A DNA stretch of 64,000 nucleotides from assembly GCA_963802635.1 (NCBI GenBank), contig CAWDJJ010000002.1, positions 1,383,025 to 1,447,024 of the forward strand, in the 5' to 3' direction. The notes beneath the pieces are model-generated. The model did no database searches. It worked only from the letters and a program-made list of their open reading frames with translations, and had not been told where the DNA came from. The translations under genes and the position numbers were made by a program. The stretch is from CAVTLG01 sp963802635 (lineage in GTDB: Bacteria > Chloroflexota > Ktedonobacteria > Ktedonobacterales > Ktedonobacteraceae). Of the stretch, positions 45,309-54,690 are shown one piece after another (the stretch's first letter is position 1; every line of letters starts with the position of its first letter).

Positions 45309-48300
45309 ATGGCGAAAAAGCCTGCCGTGCAGATTGCCCTTGATTTAGAAACCACTGGCTTACATCCTGAGCAGGATGTTATTCTTGAGGTTGCGGCCAT
45401 CAAATTTCAGGGTCATGAAATCATTGATACCTTTGAGACCTTTGTTGCCCCAGGCCGCTCCATCCCCTATCGTGTGCAGCGTTTGACCGGGATTAAACCT
45501 GGCGATCTGACTGCCGCGCCGCCTTTTTCCGCCATTGCCAGAAAACTGCAAAACTTTTTGCTTGATCTGCCTATTGTTGGGCATAGTATCCCCTTTGACG
45601 TTCATTTCCTGCAGCGCCGTGGTCTTGCGCGTGCCAATCCGCTTATTGACACCTTCGAGCTAGCGACCGTATTGCTGCCCTCGCTGGTCAGTTACAATCT
45701 GGGGCAGGTGGCCGAAGCGCTAGGCGTTAGCGTGCCGCAGGATCGCCATCGCGCCATGGTTGACACGGTGCTGGCGATGGAAGTATTTCTCGCGCTACGC
45801 CAACGTCTCGCTTCGGTAGACCTCGCGTTGCTCAACGACCTGGCAAACCTGGACGCGCCGCGTTCCTGGCCTTTACTACACTTTTTCCGCCAGGAATTAC
45901 GGGATCGACAGGAGCAGGATGGTCTGCACGGCTCTTTAGCTCGTGGTAGTCTGGGTGATCGTTTCGCCGCGCAACTCGGGATGGACCCACGCGTGTTATC
46001 CTTTGCCGTTGCCCGTCAGTCGCAGAGCGAGCAAGCAACTCCGCCAGCGTCTGCCATGCCACGCCCACCTTCTCTCCTTAACACGCTTGAGCACCTGCAA
46101 ACCCATGTCGAGGTCCTGCCCGAGCAGGAGCAATCATCTATCTCAAAGGGTTTCCAGGCGGCACGCACGGCTGTCCGCTCAGCCCTGGAGCAACGGGTGC
46201 CATTGCTCATGGAAGTCACTATTGGCGGACATGATTACACGCCCGCGTTATTGCCCGCGCTAGAGTGGCTCACCGAGACTACGGAGCAAGCCACACCACC
46301 CCAGCGGCTGGTGATTGCCTGTAGTACGCAGCAGGGAGCACGTCGTTTGCTGGAAACAATCTTACCGCGTCTGCAAGCAACATTGCACAGTCAGTTGCCG
46401 GTGGCTTATCTGGCGGAAGAGGGTGGATATCTGTGTACGCATCGCTGGTTTGGTGCGGCTTTGCGTCGTACGAGTGGTGAATTGACCGCAGAGCAAGCGC
46501 GTGGATTGGCGAAACTGGGCTTATGGGCACAGCAGACACTCCACGGTGAGCGTAGTGAGCTAACATTATTGCAGCAGGAAAACACTGCCTGGTCGCGTAT
46601 TTCGTCCGGTATTGAGCGTCTGCCGTCGGCGGACAGACGTGCTGGTTCTATGTATGAACGTTGTACCTACCGGCGTAAGGGTTATTGTTTTGTCAGTCTG
46701 GCCGAAGAGCGTGTGAATGCCGCCAGCATCGTTGTGACAACACACGGAGGACTCATCGACGATCTTTCGCACGAGCAATCGCTGCTTGCCGCGATTGATT
46801 ATCGCCTGATACTCGATGCGGATCTATTAGAGGAAGAAAATGCGCGTTGGAGTAGTAGCGATTTCGACCAAACGCGCCTCTCTGGTATCCTCAATACCGT
46901 TGGGACTGAACTGCCCAACGGACGGTATCAGGGTTTACTGGCGCTAGCCGCTCCTTCCTTGCGCGCCAACGGCCCAGGAGGACTCTCAACGACGCCGACT
47001 ATTGCCAAAGCTGAGCTGGATGCGCGCATGCTCAACTGGTTTCAGAGTCTGCGCCAGGCGCGTGTGGCCGTAGAAAAGTTATTCGACAGTTTTGCACAGT
47101 TGCTGGAAGAGCAGGCCCTGCAAGGCAATAAGGGGCGTGGCGATGCCTCTAATCGTGCTCATGCCGGGCGTAGTCATGAGCGCTCTGATCAACCTTTGCG
47201 TTTGAACGGACAGATTCGTCATCTCGGTGCCTGGATAGAGACAGAAAAGATCTGGCAGCAGGCCGCACAGCGTTTACAGGCTGTGATTGACCTTGCGCGT
47301 GAGGCTGAAAAAATCATTGTAACAACGCAGCGCAATCGTCATCGCCTCGATATCGGTAGCGGCGAGGATAGCTCGGTTGCCTCTGAACTGGTTGCCATTG
47401 CCCAACAACTCCAGGAGCAGAAGCAATTAGTACAGCAAGCCATGTCTCTTGGTGAAAGTGATACGGTGTATTGGTTGCGTATGCCAGCAGTGCCGCCCTT
47501 CGCGCAGCAGACTGCCGTGCAACGCCATAACGAGCAGGCGCAACCTATGGAAATTGCGCCAATCCTTTACGCGCAACTCATACAGATTGGGCCATTACTA
47601 AAGCGTTCATTATTAAAGGACAACAGTTGTACTATTTTTGCAGGTACCGCGCTTTCTGTCGACAATAGCTTCTCATTTGTACGCGGACGTTTTGGGCTGG
47701 ATAACGACAACTCATCCGCCTTTTCCGTCGTCACTGAGCATCATGAGCAGACGTTATTCTACATGCCCGACGATGTGCCGGAGCCAAATTCGCCGCAATA
47801 TCAGCGTCATCTGGACGAATCTCTGGTCCAGCTTGCCACAGCGCTTGATGGGCAACTGCTTGCGCTTTTTACCTCACATGCTGCCTTGCGTAGCTCTTAT
47901 GCTGCGATCAAGCCTTTGTTAGAAACGCGTGGCATCCTTGTGTTAGGTCAAGGCGTTGATGGCTCACCGCGTCAACTCTGGCAAGTTTTCCAGTCCCAGG
48001 AGCGAGTTGTGCTGCTCGGCACCGGTAGTTTCTGGGATGGTATAGAGGAAATAACGCGATTGCCAGCGTGTATCGTTATCACGCGTATCCCGATGCCCGT
48101 GCTCAACGATCCGCTGATTGCTGCGCGTGCGGACCAGTACTCGGACCAGCTACACCAGTTCACTGTGCCCGTGGCTGCGTTACGTGTGCGGCGCGCACTC
48201 AATCGTCTCGCCTGGAGTGATACAAAGCGTAACGCCGTCGTCTTATTTGATCGTCGTATCATTTCGAAAGAGTATGGATCGATGGTATTGCACAGCCTGC

Positions 48301-48389
48301 CGCATTGTTCCCAGCGCCAGGGAGCGGCCTCGCATATGTCCGAGACTATCCTCGACTGGCTAACCGCTACCGGTTCCTGGAACGAGTAA
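45309..48389 (+). CDS. DnaQ-type exonuclease fused to a degenerate DinG-family helicase
   Basis: A 1026-residue protein. Residues 1-170 are a DEDDh exonuclease with all catalytic residues: ALDLETTGL (Asp12, Glu14), GHSIPFDVHFL and HRAMVDTVLAME. The rest follows the DinG/XPD layout (CTYRRKGYCF, IVVTTHGGLI, LLGTGSFWDGIEEI, PVLNDPLIAARADQYSDQL), but Walker A is VTIGGHDYTP (residues 303-312), DEAH is DADL (503-506) and the final QxxGRxxR is RALNRLAW. ATP hydrolysis is therefore unlikely. Start ATG 45309 has AGGT; an in-frame codon at 45246 is alternative. Possible role: exonuclease with a non-motor DNA-binding platform. Confidence 0.85.
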   Translation: MAKKPAVQIALDLETTGLHPEQDVILEVAAIKFQGHEIIDTFETFVAPGRSIPYRVQRLTGIKPGDLTAAPPFSAIARKLQNFLLDLPIVGHSIPFDVHFLQRRGLARANPLIDTFELATVLLPSLVSYNLGQVAEALGVSVPQDRHRAMVDTVLAMEVFLALRQRLASVDLALLNDLANLDAPRSWPLLHFFRQELRDRQEQDGLHGSLARGSLGDRFAAQLGMDPRVLSFAVARQSQSEQATPPASAMPRPPSLLNTLEHLQTHVEVLPEQEQSSISKGFQAARTAVRSALEQRVPLLMEVTIGGHDYTPALLPALEWLTETTEQATPPQRLVIACSTQQGARRLLETILPRLQATLHSQLPVAYLAEEGGYLCTHRWFGAALRRTSGELTAEQARGLAKLGLWAQQTLHGERSELTLLQQENTAWSRISSGIERLPSADRRAGSMYERCTYRRKGYCFVSLAEERVNAASIVVTTHGGLIDDLSHEQSLLAAIDYRLILDADLLEEENARWSSSDFDQTRLSGILNTVGTELPNGRYQGLLALAAPSLRANGPGGLSTTPTIAKAELDARMLNWFQSLRQARVAVEKLFDSFAQLLEEQALQGNKGRGDASNRAHAGRSHERSDQPLRLNGQIRHLGAWIETEKIWQQAAQRLQAVIDLAREAEKIIVTTQRNRHRLDIGSGEDSSVASELVAIAQQLQEQKQLVQQAMSLGESDTVYWLRMPAVPPFAQQTAVQRHNEQAQPMEIAPILYAQLIQIGPLLKRSLLKDNSCTIFAGTALSVDNSFSFVRGRFGLDNDNSSAFSVVTEHHEQTLFYMPDDVPEPNSPQYQRHLDESLVQLATALDGQLLALFTSHAALRSSYAAIKPLLETRGILVLGQGVDGSPRQLWQVFQSQERVVLLGTGSFWDGIEEITRLPACIVITRIPMPVLNDPLIAARADQYSDQLHQFTVPVAALRVRRALNRLAWSDTKRNAVVLFDRRIISKEYGSMVLHSLPHCSQRQGAASHMSETILDWLTATGSWNE

Positions 48390-48742
48390 CCAGCGCGTTT
48401 CTGAATCAAGATAACGTCAACTGGACGACCTCTGATCGGCTGGCAGACCTCAATGGTGGCAGCACATTCTACACCAATCTGGTCACAGTCGAGCCTGCTC
48501 CCGATGTGACAGATGCGGACAATGTGTAACTATGTAGCAGGAATAATCAGTTCTAACTATAGCAATGACAGAGCATATACAGGATAATAGAGATGTGTTA
48601 CCATAACCTGAGAGCCAACTGCTAGCGTCTTATGTCCAGGTGTGTGCGCAATACGGGACATGTATCACGCTCGTTTTGCCTGCTGCGCGGTATTGCATGC
48701 ATGTGGATATAAGATGGTTGCGATTTATAAGGGGAGTGTAAC
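48390..48742. other. 353-base gap
   Basis: A frame overlapping the exonuclease 3' end runs on to 48529 (LNGGSTFYTNLVTVEPAPDV) but has no start of its own. AAGGGGAG before 48743 is the ribosome site of the next gene. No other feature was seen. Confidence 0.4.
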
Positions 48743-49099
48743 ATGAACTTATACGAGCAATTATTGGTTGTAAGGGAGCGCCTTGAGGGTATCGGGGCGC
48801 ATGATGATAGCATGGACCTGGTAGAAAAGCTCTTGAAGAAGGCTGAACCGGCCAGGCATGATAAGACTGGTATTAATCAAGTGCAGGTTTTACGCCATAT
48901 GTTGCGCATGTCTGAAGTAATCGACAATTACAACATCTACAACGATCTGCAAGAGTTGGTAAGTGAGCGCGACGAAACGGAAGTTGCGGCGCGTGAGGAT
49001 GCTGCTCCGGCTGCTTACATAGACACCGAGCGTCGTCCAAAGCCGAAATCGTTCTATAAGGACAAGGCGCGCAAGGAAAAAGAGAAGAAAAAGGGCTAG
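48743..49099 (+). CDS. Hypothetical protein (118 aa) with Lys-rich tail
   Basis: A helical protein (MNLYEQLLVVRERLEGIGAH, LVEKLLKKAEPARHD) ending in a very basic tail (KSFYKDKARKEKEKKKG) that could bind nucleic acid or membrane. ATG 48743 follows AAGGGGAG. It converges on the PspA gene with three bases between the stops. The family was not recognised. Confidence 0.65.
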   Translation: MNLYEQLLVVRERLEGIGAHDDSMDLVEKLLKKAEPARHDKTGINQVQVLRHMLRMSEVIDNYNIYNDLQELVSERDETEVAAREDAAPAAYIDTERRPKPKSFYKDKARKEKEKKKG

Positions 49100-49102
49100 C
49101 TA

Positions 49103-49862
49103 CTATTCAGTGGTTGGCCCTTCAATGCGTCGTTGCTGTGGATTAGGTCCGCCGAGTTGCATCTGTTGTTTCATGGCTTGCAATTGTGCTTCCACGTTTT
49201 GCTGTCCGGCAATCTGTTGCAACTCGCGGTCAAGCGTATCGCCACCACCAGCGCCCAGCAGTCCCTGGTCATTTAACGTCCCTTGTTCGATCAGGGCATC
49301 CATGGCATTGGCGCGTGACTGCATATTCAGCACTTTATCCTGGGCGCGCTGCATAGCCTGGTTCATCTCGGTCATCTCTTGCGAGATCCCGGTGATGGAT
49401 TCGGTGATCTTCACCTGAGCCTGGGCCGCGCTATATTGAGCTTTGACCATCTCTTTCTGGGTGCGGAAGGCCTCAACACGTGCTGAAATGTTGCGTTCCA
49501 TAGCGATCAGTTTCTCTTCCTGACCTTGCAGTTGAGCAATTTGCTGTTCGTAACTATTCAACTGCACCATGAGGGCTTCTTTGCGTTGGAGAGCCATGAG
49601 CGCCAGATCTTCGCGGTTTGCCTGTAGGGCTTGCATCGCCTGCGAGTCAAGTTTGTTGGACTTCTCTATAAGCTGATTGCGCTGCAATTCCAGGCGTTTT
49701 TCGTTTGTTACCACGTCGGCAATGGAATGCCGTAAGTTTTGGATTTGTTCAAGCTGCTTGCTATAGGAGTAATCCATGACCTGGCCTGGATCTTCAGCTT
49801 TATCCAGGGTAGCGTTCGCGCGGATGCGAAAGAAATTCATAAGGCGAGAAAAAAGTCCCCAT
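49103..49862 (-). pseudogene. pspA: PspA/IM30-family membrane stress protein; frameshift right after the start
   Basis: ATG 49862 follows AGGAGGGATGT and should read MGLFSRLMNFFRIRANATLD; in this sequence four Gs instead of three (49857-49860) shift the frame, so the true start is out of frame with the rest. The remainder is an uninterrupted coiled coil (KAEDPGQVMDYSYSKQLEQI, then a long helical region to PQQRRIEGPTTE) typical of PspA, which binds stressed membranes. Alternatives in frame are ATG (MNFFRIRANA, 49840) or an upstream open stretch to 49954 with no ribosome site. Confidence 0.85.
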
Positions 49863-49990
49863 ACATCCCTCCTGATCAGGTGCAGAGTTATCTTTTTATT
49901 ATATACGTCTCTGGCGAAAATACGTTGCTCTTCAACTCTTACGTATGATAACACAATCCCGGCGAAATTCGTACTATCCCGACAAGCGGG

Positions 49991-50052
49991 GTCTCCATCC
50001 TTGCGGGGGAAAACGTTGGGAAATGGGGTAGGGGCTTCACCCTCATGGGCGC
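49991..50052. repeat. GC-rich dispersed repeat
   Basis: TCTCCATCCTTGCGGGGG resembles 40009-40025, and GGGAAATGGGGTAGGGGC (50019-50036) resembles the left arm of the 18069 hairpin (GGGAAACAGGGTAGGGGC). It links the two repeat groups. Confidence 0.45.
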
Positions 50053-50163
50053 AGAGCCGACAAGCGAACGTAGCAATGAGAAGTCCTGTCTGTTGCCAGG
50101 AAGTTGGTCACACCTCTATGTAATGTAATAGTGTAATGTTTTGCTCTCGATCCGCCTGAGAAG

Positions 50164-50215
50164 CCAACTATTACAACATTACACACTGCTGTGTGTGTAA
50201 TGTTGTAATAGTTGG
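50164..50215. repeat. Perfect 23-bp inverted repeat (6-base loop)
   Basis: The arm starting CCAACTATTACAACATTACA (50164-50186) pairs without mismatch with 50193-50215. A partial related stretch, TGTAATGTAATAGTGTAATG, lies just upstream (50119-50138). It is AT-rich, unlike the GC-rich repeats. Confidence 0.7.
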
Positions 50216-50481
50216 GTGGATAGAATAGATGCGAGGACAGAAGCACAGTGAGTGCTGTACTTGTACGCCTGCGTCTAGGAGTAGTTGGAGCCAACTCGAA
50301 ACTTGCGGCTCGGGTCAGCGGGCAGCAAGTTGGGGTGCCCATATTTCAGACTTGCAAGACAAGCGAGCGTTGAGCTATACTCGAAATAGTGACTGGTTAT
50401 TGTGACCATCACAGAACGCGAAAAATCATTGCTGTCACAACGAGCGTGTGACGTGCCCATTTCTCTGCAAGGAGAGGAACC

Positions 50482-51351
50482 ATGGTGGTTAATCCTTCAC
50501 GTGAAGCCTTTGTTATTGCCAACAACCTTTCTCTACACTACGTACAGTGGGGTGAGCGAGGAACTCCCATTATTTTTGTGCATGGCCTCACTGCCAATGC
50601 CTTCTGCTTCCAGGCATTTGCTGATACATTCTCCAGCGATTATCGTGTTATTGCCTATGATCTGCGTGGGCGTGGTGACAGCGATAAGCCTGAGCAAGGT
50701 TACAGTGTACCCACGCATGCGGCTGACCTGGCGAGCCTGATTGACGCCTTAGGTCTGGAGCGTCCGCATATTGTTGGGCATTCGTTAGGTGCCTTGATCG
50801 CGCTCTATTTTGCCGCGCACTATCCCGAAAAAATGCGCAAATTAGTCTTAATCGATGCAGGAGCGCCGCTACCCTGGACGACACCTGAAGAGCAACCGGT
50901 CTGGCTGACGGCTGCGGTCAATCGTCTGGGTACTGCTGTGCCATCATTTGAAGCATATAGAGTCATCTTGAAGCAAGCGCCATTTCTCGGACCCTACTGG
51001 AACACCTATGTTGACGCATACTTTGAGCACGATGTCTACCGGTGTCCTGATGGTTCGGTAGTTTCTAAAGCCTCGCGTGATGCTGTTATTCAGGAAGTGT
51101 TGAACTATCATCAGGCAGAGCCGGAGCAGCAGTGGCGGAACGTTCATTGTCCTACGCTCCTCCTGCGTGCAGGGCAAGGTTTATTCTTTGACAACGACCA
51201 ACTCTTATCTGAGCAGGCCGCCGAAGCCGTACAACAAGGTATTGTCAACTGCCAGTATGTCAATTTCCCCACGCTAAATCACTATACAATCTGCTTCGCG
51301 ACCGAACCAGGGCCGACCCGGTCTATACAGCAATTTTTACAAACATTGTAG
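50482..51351 (+). CDS. Alpha/beta-fold hydrolase
   Basis: A 289-residue hydrolase. It has the oxyanion HG motif IIFVHGLTANAFCFQ, YDLRGRGDSDKP, the nucleophile elbow VGHSLGALIAL (Ser) and a late His in FPTLNHYTICF. The substrate is unknown; homologues include esterases and C-C bond hydrolases. ATG 50482 follows AAGGAGAGG. It is 40 bases before the dehydrogenase gene and may share its transcript. Confidence 0.88.
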   Translation: MVVNPSREAFVIANNLSLHYVQWGERGTPIIFVHGLTANAFCFQAFADTFSSDYRVIAYDLRGRGDSDKPEQGYSVPTHAADLASLIDALGLERPHIVGHSLGALIALYFAAHYPEKMRKLVLIDAGAPLPWTTPEEQPVWLTAAVNRLGTAVPSFEAYRVILKQAPFLGPYWNTYVDAYFEHDVYRCPDGSVVSKASRDAVIQEVLNYHQAEPEQQWRNVHCPTLLLRAGQGLFFDNDQLLSEQAAEAVQQGIVNCQYVNFPTLNHYTICFATEPGPTRSIQQFLQTL

Positions 51352-51391
51352 TTTTTTCAGCAATAGAAGCATCTTATGGAGGACTGGTGTT

Positions 51392-52162
51392 ATGGTAGAG
51401 ATAGCGGGAAAGGTCGCACTTGTAACGGGAGCGGCCTCGGGTATTGGTCTGGCTATCGCACGCGAATTTGCGCAACTGGGTGCGCGTGTCACCCTATCCG
51501 ATATCGATGCTGAAAGAGGCCGCACTGTGGCTGCTGAACTTTCAGGTGCGCGTTTCCAACACGCGGATATGGCGCAGAGCGCTGACATTCAACGACTGGT
51601 GGCTGAAACCATCGCGCTTGAAGGGCGTATCGACATCCTGGTAAACAACGCGGGTATTCAATATGTTGCGCCGATCATTGAGTTTCCCGAAGCGAAATGG
51701 CGGCAAATTATCGACATCATGCTCACTGCGCCATTTTTGCTCACGCAGGCAGCCTTGCCGAGCATGTACGCCCACAAATGGGGACGCATCATCAACATCG
51801 CCTCAGTCCATGCTATGCGTGCATCCGCCTTTAAATCGGCCTATGTAGCAGCCAAACATGGTCTGATAGGTCTCACACGCGTCACGGCACTAGAAGCAGC
51901 GGAGTATGGTGTCACCTGCAATGCAATCTGTCCCTCCTATGTGCGTACAGCTCTGGTCGAAAAGCAGATAGCCGATCAAGCACGCATTCACCATATTCCT
52001 GAGGACGAAGTTGTGGAGAAGATCATGACATCCGAGGGGGCCATTCATCGTCTCTTAGAGCCTGAGGAAGTGGCGCACCTGGCTACTTTCCTGTGCTCTG
52101 ACGCCGCCAGCGCCATCACTGGTAGTGCTCAGACGATTGATTGCGGTTGGACTGCTCATTAA
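51392..52162 (+). CDS. Short-chain dehydrogenase, 3-hydroxybutyrate dehydrogenase type
   Basis: A 256-residue SDR that would oxidise 3-hydroxybutyrate with NAD. Cofactor loop VTGAASGIGLAIAREF, NNAGIQYVAPI, catalytic Ser (ASVHAM) and YVAAKHG, then NAICPSYVRTALVEKQIADQ, which is characteristic of the 3-hydroxybutyrate dehydrogenase group. ATG 51392 has GGAGG upstream. With the hydrolase before it, it could serve hydroxybutyrate or polyester use; this is inference. Confidence 0.88.
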   Translation: MVEIAGKVALVTGAASGIGLAIAREFAQLGARVTLSDIDAERGRTVAAELSGARFQHADMAQSADIQRLVAETIALEGRIDILVNNAGIQYVAPIIEFPEAKWRQIIDIMLTAPFLLTQAALPSMYAHKWGRIINIASVHAMRASAFKSAYVAAKHGLIGLTRVTALEAAEYGVTCNAICPSYVRTALVEKQIADQARIHHIPEDEVVEKIMTSEGAIHRLLEPEEVAHLATFLCSDAASAITGSAQTIDCGWTAH

Positions 52163-52211
52163 GTGAACTGCCCATCCAGCAGGTGATTGTCGATGCTCAT
52201 GCTAGCACCTA

Positions 52212-53177
52212 TCAGTCAATATCCATAGGGTCCCCCTCATCACTACGTGGAGATGATACTTCGATGTGTGGCATCCATGGTGCCACTTGTTCAGGACTGT
52301 CTGGCCGCTCTTGAGTTGATAAAGTCTCTGGCCTTATACCCTCATTACTAAGCGGGTTAAGATGCCGAGCAGATGGACTCGTTGGGCACTCCTGAGGTGG
52401 TCGAAGTTTTGACGCTTCTCTATTAGTTCTTCTATCTAATGAATAGGGCGCACTTTGAGATCGTCGTTGCTCTGCTGTCTTTCCTGTAATTCTACGTGCT
52501 CCTTTTTGATATTTATCTATTTTTCTCCTTGTGCTACTTCTTATGTTTTTAATAACTCTTACTTCGTGTGGTCTTTTTTTCTCTATTTCTCTGTCTAATT
52601 CTCGATTCACCTTTTCTATTCGACCTAGCTCATCCTGACCCATTTTCCCTATATTTCGTAATTCTATTAGGCTATTTAGAAGACTCCTGGCCGCCAGAGG
52701 CCCCTTTTCAGCCCGCGTCACCTGTACAATCTTCACCAACTCTTTGCCATCCTGGTTGCCACGATTAGCATAGTAATCCTTCAGTTCATCAATGGCCCTT
52801 TCAAAGTTTCCTTTATCGGACACCTCCCCATATCCAGAAGAATGGGACTCCCCACGTGTCCCAGCGCCACTCTCTGCTCCACCTTCTGTTATCGCTTCAG
52901 GTAAATTGTGCTGCATTATTGCGTCATGCATTGCGTTGAAGGTAAAATGATCTATCCCAGCGCCTTCCCTTGCTCCACTGTTTGCCGCGCTAACATCTTT
53001 TAAATGCCGCATCACGTCAAAGTTAGAAGGATCTGTCCCAGCGCCTTCCTCTGCTCCATCGTTTGCCGCCCTAACATTCTCTGAATTGCCCGGCATTGCG
53101 CGACGCATTACGTCAAAGGTAAAAGGATCTGTTTCTTGATGAGGTATTCCTGTTCCTTTCGGAATTTCTCCTGACAT
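52212..53177 (-). CDS. Hypothetical protein with three N-terminal 30-residue repeats
   Basis: A 321-residue hydrophilic protein with no membrane segment. Three tandem units near the start end in GAEEGAG, GAREGAG and GAESGAG and contain DPFTFDVMRRAM, DPSNFDVMRHLK and DHFTFNAMHDAI. The middle is helical and basic (IEKVNRELDREIEKKRPHEV, SSTRRKIDKYQKGARR), and the end is Pro/Ser-rich. The DNA is AT-rich compared with its neighbours, hinting at transfer. ATG 53177 is chosen; a TTG at 53207 exists. No family was recognised. Confidence 0.55.
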   Translation of the reverse strand: MSGEIPKGTGIPHQETDPFTFDVMRRAMPGNSENVRAANDGAEEGAGTDPSNFDVMRHLKDVSAANSGAREGAGIDHFTFNAMHDAIMQHNLPEAITEGGAESGAGTRGESHSSGYGEVSDKGNFERAIDELKDYYANRGNQDGKELVKIVQVTRAEKGPLAARSLLNSLIELRNIGKMGQDELGRIEKVNRELDREIEKKRPHEVRVIKNIRSSTRRKIDKYQKGARRITGKTAEQRRSQSAPYSLDRRTNREASKLRPPQECPTSPSARHLNPLSNEGIRPETLSTQERPDSPEQVAPWMPHIEVSSPRSDEGDPMDID

Positions 53178-53507
53178 AATGTATGCTTCGGTTCCTTTAT
53201 TTTGCAACTATGTTACAACATGCATTATCCCGAACGTTTTCAAACGTTCCTGAAGTCACTATACGACACCCAACAGAGCGAGCAACTCGCCTGCTCATAG
53301 GTAGGAGGAGTTGCAAGAAGTTATGTATAAAATTTACACGTACCTTGGCGTTGGGTCAAGAGGAACGTAGGGACAGCCTGCGCAATTAGCCAGGTGGATC
53401 AGCAAGGGACGCCAAGACCTTTTTTCTGGCTCAAAGCAGCAGATGGACTCCCAAAATGGCCCTACGCGAGCTTGCATGGTATCTGAACAGTTACATCTGC
53501 CTGCGCG
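53178..53507. other. 330-base gap with hairpin and repeat core
   Basis: CTTGGCGT (53344-53351) pairs with ACGCCAAG (53409-53416), followed by CCTTTTTT, a possible plus-strand terminator with a long loop. The loop holds, on the minus strand, CTTGCTGATCCACCTGGC then TAATTGCGCAG (53378-53406), the core of the hairpin repeat seen at 10937 and 35384. Confidence 0.5.
53378..53406 (-). repeat. Core of the two-stem hairpin repeat (copy 3, partial)
   Basis: It matches copy 2 at 23 of 29 positions, with mainly transition differences. The outer and inner stems of the other copies are not kept; a different 8-bp stem flanks it. Confidence 0.5.
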
Positions 53508-54690
53508 CTAGTGATGAAACAGCCGTACGCCTGAGAATGCCATCACCATGCCATAGCTATCGCAAGCCTCAATGACCTCTCCATCGCGTAGCGAGCCGCC
53601 TGGTTGCGCAACATACGACACTCCGTAGTCTGCACCGCAATCAATCGAGTCGCGAAACGGAATAAAAGCGTCCGAACCGAGTGAAACGCCATGTAAACCT
53701 TGCAGCCACGCCCGTTTTTCTGTCGCAGTCAACCTCTGCGGCATCTCCTCAAACAGCTCGGTGAGCTGCTGCAGTTCGACTGCAGTTGCGTCATCGCGCA
53801 AATAAAGATCAATCGCATTGACTTTGTCCTGTCGTTTCACCTTCGGCTTCCAGGGCAGCTCGAAGACGCGTGGATGCTGCCGTAGATACCACAGCGCCGC
53901 TTTAGATGCAGCCAGCCGGGTACAATGGATGCGTGACTGTTGTCCAGCTCCAATACCAATACATTGTCCATCGATGGCAAAGCAGATCGAGTTGGATTGT
54001 GTGTACTTGAGAGCTACCAGTGCTATCAGCAAGTCCCTTTTGGCCTCCTCTGGCAGATGTTTATTGGCCGTTGGTATATTTGTCAGCCAGCCCTCATTTG
54101 CCAGCGCATTGTTGCGTTTCTGCTCAAACGTGACGCCAAATACCTCGCGTTGCTCTATCTCAGCAGGCTCATAAGCGGGGTCCATTTGCAAGACGATGTA
54201 GCGTCCTTTTTGCTTCTTGCGCAGCAGTTCTAATGCCTCTGGCTCATAGCCGGGAGCAATCACACCATCTGACATTTCACGATAGAGTAAGCGTGCAGTT
54301 GACAGATCCACAACATCGCTCAGGGCGGCCCAATCGCCAAACGAGGACAGTCGATCAGCTCCGCGTGCGCGTGCATATGCGTTTGCCTGCGCTGAGAGTT
54401 CCAGGTCTTCGACGCCATACGCCTTTTTGAGCGTCTCGCTTAGTGGTAGAGCGACCGCTGCTCCAGCGGGACTCACATGCTTGAACGAAGCTGCTGCCGG
54501 AAGCTGGAAGATCTGTTTCAACTCGCGTACCAGTTGCCACGAGTTAAGCGCGTTCGAGCAAATTAATATAGCCAGGAGCGCCATTCAGGACAGTAAATGG
54601 TAGTGCGCCGCTCTTTGTAAACACTCTGGCTGGTGTTTGATGGGGGTTGCAGCCGTAGCGCAATGCTAGCTCATGCTCATTGGTTGTCAT
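53508..54690 (-). pseudogene. purH: AICAR transformylase (stand-alone PurH domain), one frameshift
   Basis: ATG 54690 follows AAAGGAG and reads MMTTNEHELALRYGCNPHQT, then ALPFTVLNGAPGYINLL. The frame is lost at 54553-54554; removing one A gives LDALNSWQLVRELKQIFQLP, continuous with the long frame (AAASFKHVSPAGAAVA, SNSICFAIDGQCIGIGAGQQ, RDSIDCGADYGVSYVAQPGG). About 393 residues: the formyltransferase domain only, without the IMP cyclohydrolase domain of bifunctional PurH. It transfers formyl from 10-formyl-THF in purine synthesis. The break in a housekeeping gene points to a read error. Confidence 0.9.

Larger units (their letters stand above)
49863..50481. other. 619-base gap with repeats
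   Basis: It holds the GC-rich repeat at 49991-50052, the perfect hairpin at 50164-50215 and a GGAG-bearing leader of the hydrolase gene. Small frames appear to be chance. Confidence 0.5.

Noticed and set aside
48305..48529. Frame running out of the exonuclease 3' end
   Set aside because: It overlaps coding sequence for most of its first part and has no start; the exonuclease ends naturally at 48389.
53344..53416. A 73-base tRNA-sized segment with matching ends
   Set aside because: No T-arm, D-arm or anticodon arm can be drawn on either strand; SRP RNA and ZTP or c-di-GMP riboswitch signatures were also not seen.
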